This document shows positions 6,301 to 8,703 of a stretch of 8,703 nucleotides of DNA, in pieces. Origin of the DNA: Bacteroidota bacterium (GTDB taxonomy: Bacteria > Bacteroidota > Kryptoniia > Kryptoniales > JAKASW01); NCBI GenBank assembly GCA_021785235.1, contig JAJYGB010000227.1, positions 1 through 8,703 on the forward strand, written 5' to 3'. The position numbers and the translations under genes are program-made. The stretch's first letter is position 1, and each line of letters opens with the position of its first letter. The notes below the pieces were generated by a model, which was given only the letters and a program-made list of their open reading frames with translations, was not told where the DNA came from and searched no databases.

Positions 6301-6720
6301 GACAATCCTGTCGTTGTAATCAGCCCGTGTCACAATTACGACGTAATGACCGAGAGGAAGGTCCATGAACTCGGCATTCACCGCATAAGGACATATGTAG
6401 TTGCAGAGGATGCCGGCGGTATCGGATGTGACAATGAACACCGTATCGTTACTGACGTCGTATGAAAACCTGAACCTGTTTGAGTCGGGACAGCAGTTCC
6501 CTGTCAGGCAAACACTGACGATCAGAGTGTCATAGAATTGGTACGTGAACCAGGAGTCCGGCTGACTTGCGTTGTCAACCGAAATTCCATGGCAGCCGCT
6601 GACCTGGCGGATTGACGCGGTCGGCTGAGTACCGGACGGCGTTGAAGAGATGTCGGTGCATGCGTTCTACGTCAACGCAAGAACTGTAAGCGCGGCTGTA
6701 AGCACTATTCTTCTCGTAAT
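6295..6720 (-). pseudogene. Broken cysteine-rich small lipoprotein, paralogue of the 6793-7251 gene
   Basis: Reading the minus strand from 6720 to TAA at 6297-6295 gives 141 codons plus stop, aligned almost without gaps to the neighbouring intact gene. Shared features are the R-I-V-L signal start, an identical CLTGNCCPDSNRF block (71-83), cysteines at the same positions 71, 76, 77, 106 and 110, and matching D-T...C..IC.Y...AEF...HY spacing. There are two lesions. The codon where ATG is expected is ATT (6720-6718), correctly placed after GGAAG. Codon 18 is TAG (6669-6667), which replaces the residue at lipobox position -3 before NAC. The rest of the frame is fully open. No in-frame ATG occurs until codon 119, so a product is unlikely unless AUU initiation and stop readthrough both occur. 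Of 13 identical core residues, 6 are coded by different synonymous codons, so the copies are old and were kept by protein-level selection. Sequencing error is possible but would need two changes. Confidence 0.82.
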
Positions 6721-6764
6721 GCAAACTTCCGTTCAGACTCCGCCGTCATCCAGAGGTCGGATCA

Positions 6765-6776
6765 ACGTCCGGACGT
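6765..6776. repeat. 12-bp perfect palindrome between the two paralogues
   Basis: ACGTCCGGACGT is a perfect palindrome in the 72-bp gap between the intact cysteine-rich gene (ends 6793) and the broken copy (starts 6720). With no loop or T-run it is a poor terminator; it could be an operator for the downstream copy or a chance match in GC-rich sequence. Confidence 0.2.
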
Positions 6777-6792
6777 CGACAGCGGGACTTGA

Positions 6793-7251
6793 TCACTCAC
6801 CCGCCGGAGCTCTGTAGACAGCTTCGTCGTAATAAACCTTTCCGCTGTCGTCTGATCGCCGGCAGATGAACCGATAGTGATTGAGGACCAGGTTGGTAAA
6901 TTCCGCTCGCACGCGGTAATCACAGATGCAGTAGCACAACCGTTCCGCCGTATCCGCCGCCGCGACGAAAATCGTATCGCCCCTCGTCTCGCCGGTGAGG
7001 GTGAACCTGTTGGAGTCGGGGCAGCAATTCCCGGTTAAACAGAATTCGACCACCAGAGTATCGCCGAACCGATAGCCGAAGCAGGAATCGGGGAGACCGG
7101 CTATTGCCAGTTTAGCCGAGGACAGGCAGCCCTTGATCTGATAGAGTTTCGCACCTACATCCTGATTGCCGGGGCCCGTCGACTTTTCCGAGCATGTGAC
7201 GATCACTGCCGCCATCGCGGAAAGCAAAATCGACAATACGATCCGTTTCAT
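6793..7251 (-). CDS. Cysteine-rich small lipoprotein of unknown function
   Basis: This is a 152-aa secreted protein that I cannot assign to a named family. Residues 1-19 are a signal peptide (MKRIVL, then a hydrophobic core) followed by Cys20 in IVTC, a plausible though atypical lipobox. The mature part has nine more cysteines (42, 57, 71, 76, 77, 106, 108, 110, 130), including a CC pair in CLTGNCCPDSNRF and a CxCxC cluster (LCYCICDY). It is rich in short beta-like segments. Such cysteine density in an exported protein suggests disulfides or metal binding, which is inference. The start is ATG at 7251, not the one 9 codons upstream, because GGAGG lies 9 nt before it and the signal peptide starts there. 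It lies 74 bp downstream of the DPP III gene on the same strand, and a broken paralogue follows after 72 bp. The paralogue lacks Cys57, Cys108 and Cys130 (Trp, Tyr and Val instead). Confidence 0.85.
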   Translation of the reverse strand: MKRIVLSILLSAMAAVIVTCSEKSTGPGNQDVGAKLYQIKGCLSSAKLAIAGLPDSCFGYRFGDTLVVEFCLTGNCCPDSNRFTLTGETRGDTIFVAAADTAERLCYCICDYRVRAEFTNLVLNHYRFICRRSDDSGKVYYDEAVYRAPAGE

Positions 7252-7325
7252 ACGCACACACCTCCCTGACTGGTGCATCGATTGGTACTACGGACTCTTC
7301 CCTGCAATTGCCCTGCGCGGGAAAG

Positions 7326-8703
7326 CTATCGGACCGCTCCTGAATAATCAAGCATCTGTTTCGTAAGGTCCAGCGGATACTCCACTTTCACGTCGACGAT
7401 ATTCCCTTTCTTGTCGACGACAGCTTTCAAATCGGGCATGACAAAGCCGGTATAAGCGGACATATTCAACTTCTTGACGCGTTTCATAACCTCGTCGCGC
7501 CACGCTGTGTTAATCTTAAGTCCGTAAGTGTCGACGAGATTCTTCCCGGCCGGAAGATCTCCCTCTGCTTTTATCCTCATGACCTCCGACAGAAGTCTTC
7601 CGACCATTTCACGCATCCCGTCATAATCGGTGATCTGGAAGTAGGTCTTCTTCCGCCTCTTCACGACTTCTATGACATCCGAATTCCGCATGATGTAGCT
7701 GACGACCATCTGCCGGTTCTTCATGTGGTCTTCTTCAAGCTGGTCTCCGGTTGGAATTCTTCGGAGCTGCAGGAAAACGTTTCTGACATAGGCGTCATAC
7801 ATCTCTTTTCCCACATCATCCGACGCAACCATCTTCAACTTTTTCAACTTCGCGTCGAAGACATTCCACAGTGCCACAAGATCGGCCCGCGCCTCCTCAA
7901 GCGTCGAGTAATACCCAGGCAAATGATCGGCGGGATCGCCTTTCAGCGTGCCGCTTACCTTTCCGGACGCATGGCCCAGGACTTCGTGCATGCCGGTGAG
8001 CAAGTCGTCCGCTGTCTGCCCGTATTTTTTGGCGCGCTTTATCTCTTCCCGGCTGAAGCAGAATTCTTCTAATAATCCCTTGGGCTCGGAGGCTTTGTAC
8101 GCTGCAACGACGTTGTGGAGCAGGACACTCTTCGAACCGTACGTTTGCCGGATCGATTGCTCGTTAGGGAGATTGATACCTATCGCACTTATCGGGCCGG
8201 CGTCGCCGGTCTCGACGATCACGTTCACGACGTTCGCTATCGGAGCAATGACATCCTTCTTCTTGTAATCGTCTTTCCACGGAGCGCGGTTCTCAAAATA
8301 TTGCGCGTTGGCCGCCAGCTTCCGCATGAGCATGGTCTGCACCTTGTTGGTGAAATATATGACCGACTCGAATTTCCCCTTCTGTCCGCGCGGATCCATG
8401 TAGACTTCTATGAACCCGAGTATGAAGTCGACGTTCGAGGCGTCTTTCAGCCAGCTGATATTGAAGGATTCCCAATCGGAGGGATCGCCGGTTTTGAAAT
8501 ACTTAATGAGAAGCTCAACGGTTTTAGCTTGGTGCCCATTCGCGGCGTGGGCTTTCGCCTTTTCCAAATTTGCGATGACTTTTGAGAGCTCGCGCGCGTA
8601 CATTCCTGCCGCGACTCCTTCTCCGCCGGCCCGCCAGACAAGCTCTTCCATGTTCCCGTCCCTGCCGACGACCTTGGAGTTCAACGGATGTTTCTCGTTT
8701 CCT
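7326..8703 (-). CDS. Dipeptidyl peptidase III (M49 family zinc peptidase), N-terminus outside window
   Basis: M49 enzymes remove dipeptides from the N-terminus of short peptides, usually in the cytoplasm. The frame is open to the window edge (upstream of the TTG at 8684 it reads ...NEKHP then LNSKVV), so the gene is cut at its 5' end. About 458 residues are visible of an expected 650-700, and the TAG is at 7328-7326. Numbered from that TTG, the zinc site is HEVLGH (His233, catalytic Glu234, His238; bases 7988-7971), followed by EEARAD with Glu264 as the third ligand (bases 7895-7893). The HExxGH spacing and the EEARAD partner distinguish M49 from ordinary HExxH peptidases. Other family-like stretches are ETGDAGPISAIGINLPNEQ (159-177) and GSKSVLLHNV (183-192). 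It ends 74 bp before the cysteine-rich lipoprotein on the same strand. Whether a signal peptide exists cannot be seen. Confidence 0.93.
   Translation of the reverse strand, partial: GNEKHPLNSKVVGRDGNMEELVWRAGGEGVAAGMYARELSKVIANLEKAKAHAANGHQAKTVELLIKYFKTGDPSDWESFNISWLKDASNVDFILGFIEVYMDPRGQKGKFESVIYFTNKVQTMLMRKLAANAQYFENRAPWKDDYKKKDVIAPIANVVNVIVETGDAGPISAIGINLPNEQSIRQTYGSKSVLLHNVVAAYKASEPKGLLEEFCFSREEIKRAKKYGQTADDLLTGMHEVLGHASGKVSGTLKGDPADHLPGYYSTLEEARADLVALWNVFDAKLKKLKMVASDDVGKEMYDAYVRNVFLQLRRIPTGDQLEEDHMKNRQMVVSYIMRNSDVIEVVKRRKKTYFQITDYDGMREMVGRLLSEVMRIKAEGDLPAGKNLVDTYGLKINTAWRDEVMKRVKKLNMSAYTGFVMPDLKAVVDKKGNIVDVKVEYPLDLTKQMLDYSGAVR

Noticed and set aside
6153..6368. 71-codon plus-strand frame over the M20 start and the broken gene's 3' end
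   Set aside because: No ribosome binding site or motif is seen, and it overlaps better supported minus-strand features.
7252..7278. Longer start for the cysteine-rich lipoprotein
   Set aside because: The extra nine residues precede the signal peptide and their codons contain the GGAGG site that serves the ATG at 7251.
7252..7325. Possible terminator between DPP III and the cysteine-rich gene
   Set aside because: The only pairing found (TTTCCC with GGGAAG) has a long loop and no T-run, so co-transcription of the two genes remains possible.
8115..8585. 156-codon plus-strand frame opposite DPP III
   Set aside because: It is antisense to a clear M49 coding region and its sequence resembles no protein family.

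Overview
The window looks like chromosomal DNA from a free-living, peptide-degrading heterotrophic bacterium, most likely of the Bacteroidota/Chlorobiota/Ignavibacteriota group. The clues are an S46 dipeptidyl-peptidase and a bacterial M49 dipeptidyl peptidase III (both common in that group), several probable lipoproteins, and one exact TAnnTTTG promoter-like element of the Bacteroidota type. Base composition looks close to even. The phylum is inferred from gene content; there is no rRNA or other marker here. I see no tRNA, rRNA, CRISPR array, transposase or phage gene.

Layout: (1) 1-417 (+) is the C-terminal part of thiamine-monophosphate kinase (thiL). It converges on, and overlaps by 4 bp, (2) 414-1202 (-), a cytoplasmic glycerophosphodiester phosphodiesterase. 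(3) A 53-bp gap with an inverted heptad repeat leads to (4) 1256-2272 (-), a probable lipoprotein with two tandem PsbP/DcrB-like domains. (5) A 266-bp divergent intergenic region (2273-2538) carries a good sigma70-like promoter for the lipoprotein and two palindromes. (6) 2539-4719 (+) is an S46 dipeptidyl-peptidase of the DPP7 (glycine) type with a lipoprotein signal. (7) 4720-4803 holds an AG-rich low-complexity patch and a strong hairpin between convergent genes. (8) 4804-6177 (-) is an M20 metallodipeptidase. (9) 6295-6720 (-) is a broken cysteine-rich lipoprotein gene. (10) 6793-7251 (-) is its intact paralogue. (11) 7326-8703 (-) is the C-terminal two thirds of dipeptidyl peptidase III, cut by the window edge. 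Once the broken gene is recognised, no stretch over 300 bases lacks a gene.

How they may work together: the S46 enzyme would release dipeptides outside the cytoplasm, while DPP III and the M20 dipeptidase would trim oligopeptides and split dipeptides inside. The right half therefore reads as a peptide-catabolism neighbourhood, although the genes lie on both strands and are not one operon. The least explained part is the pair of small cysteine-rich lipoproteins between the two intracellular peptidases. They share a CLTGNCCPDSNRF block and a gap-free cysteine spacing. One copy has lost its start codon (ATT) and has an amber codon exactly at the lipobox, yet the rest of its frame is open and looks as if it was kept by purifying selection.
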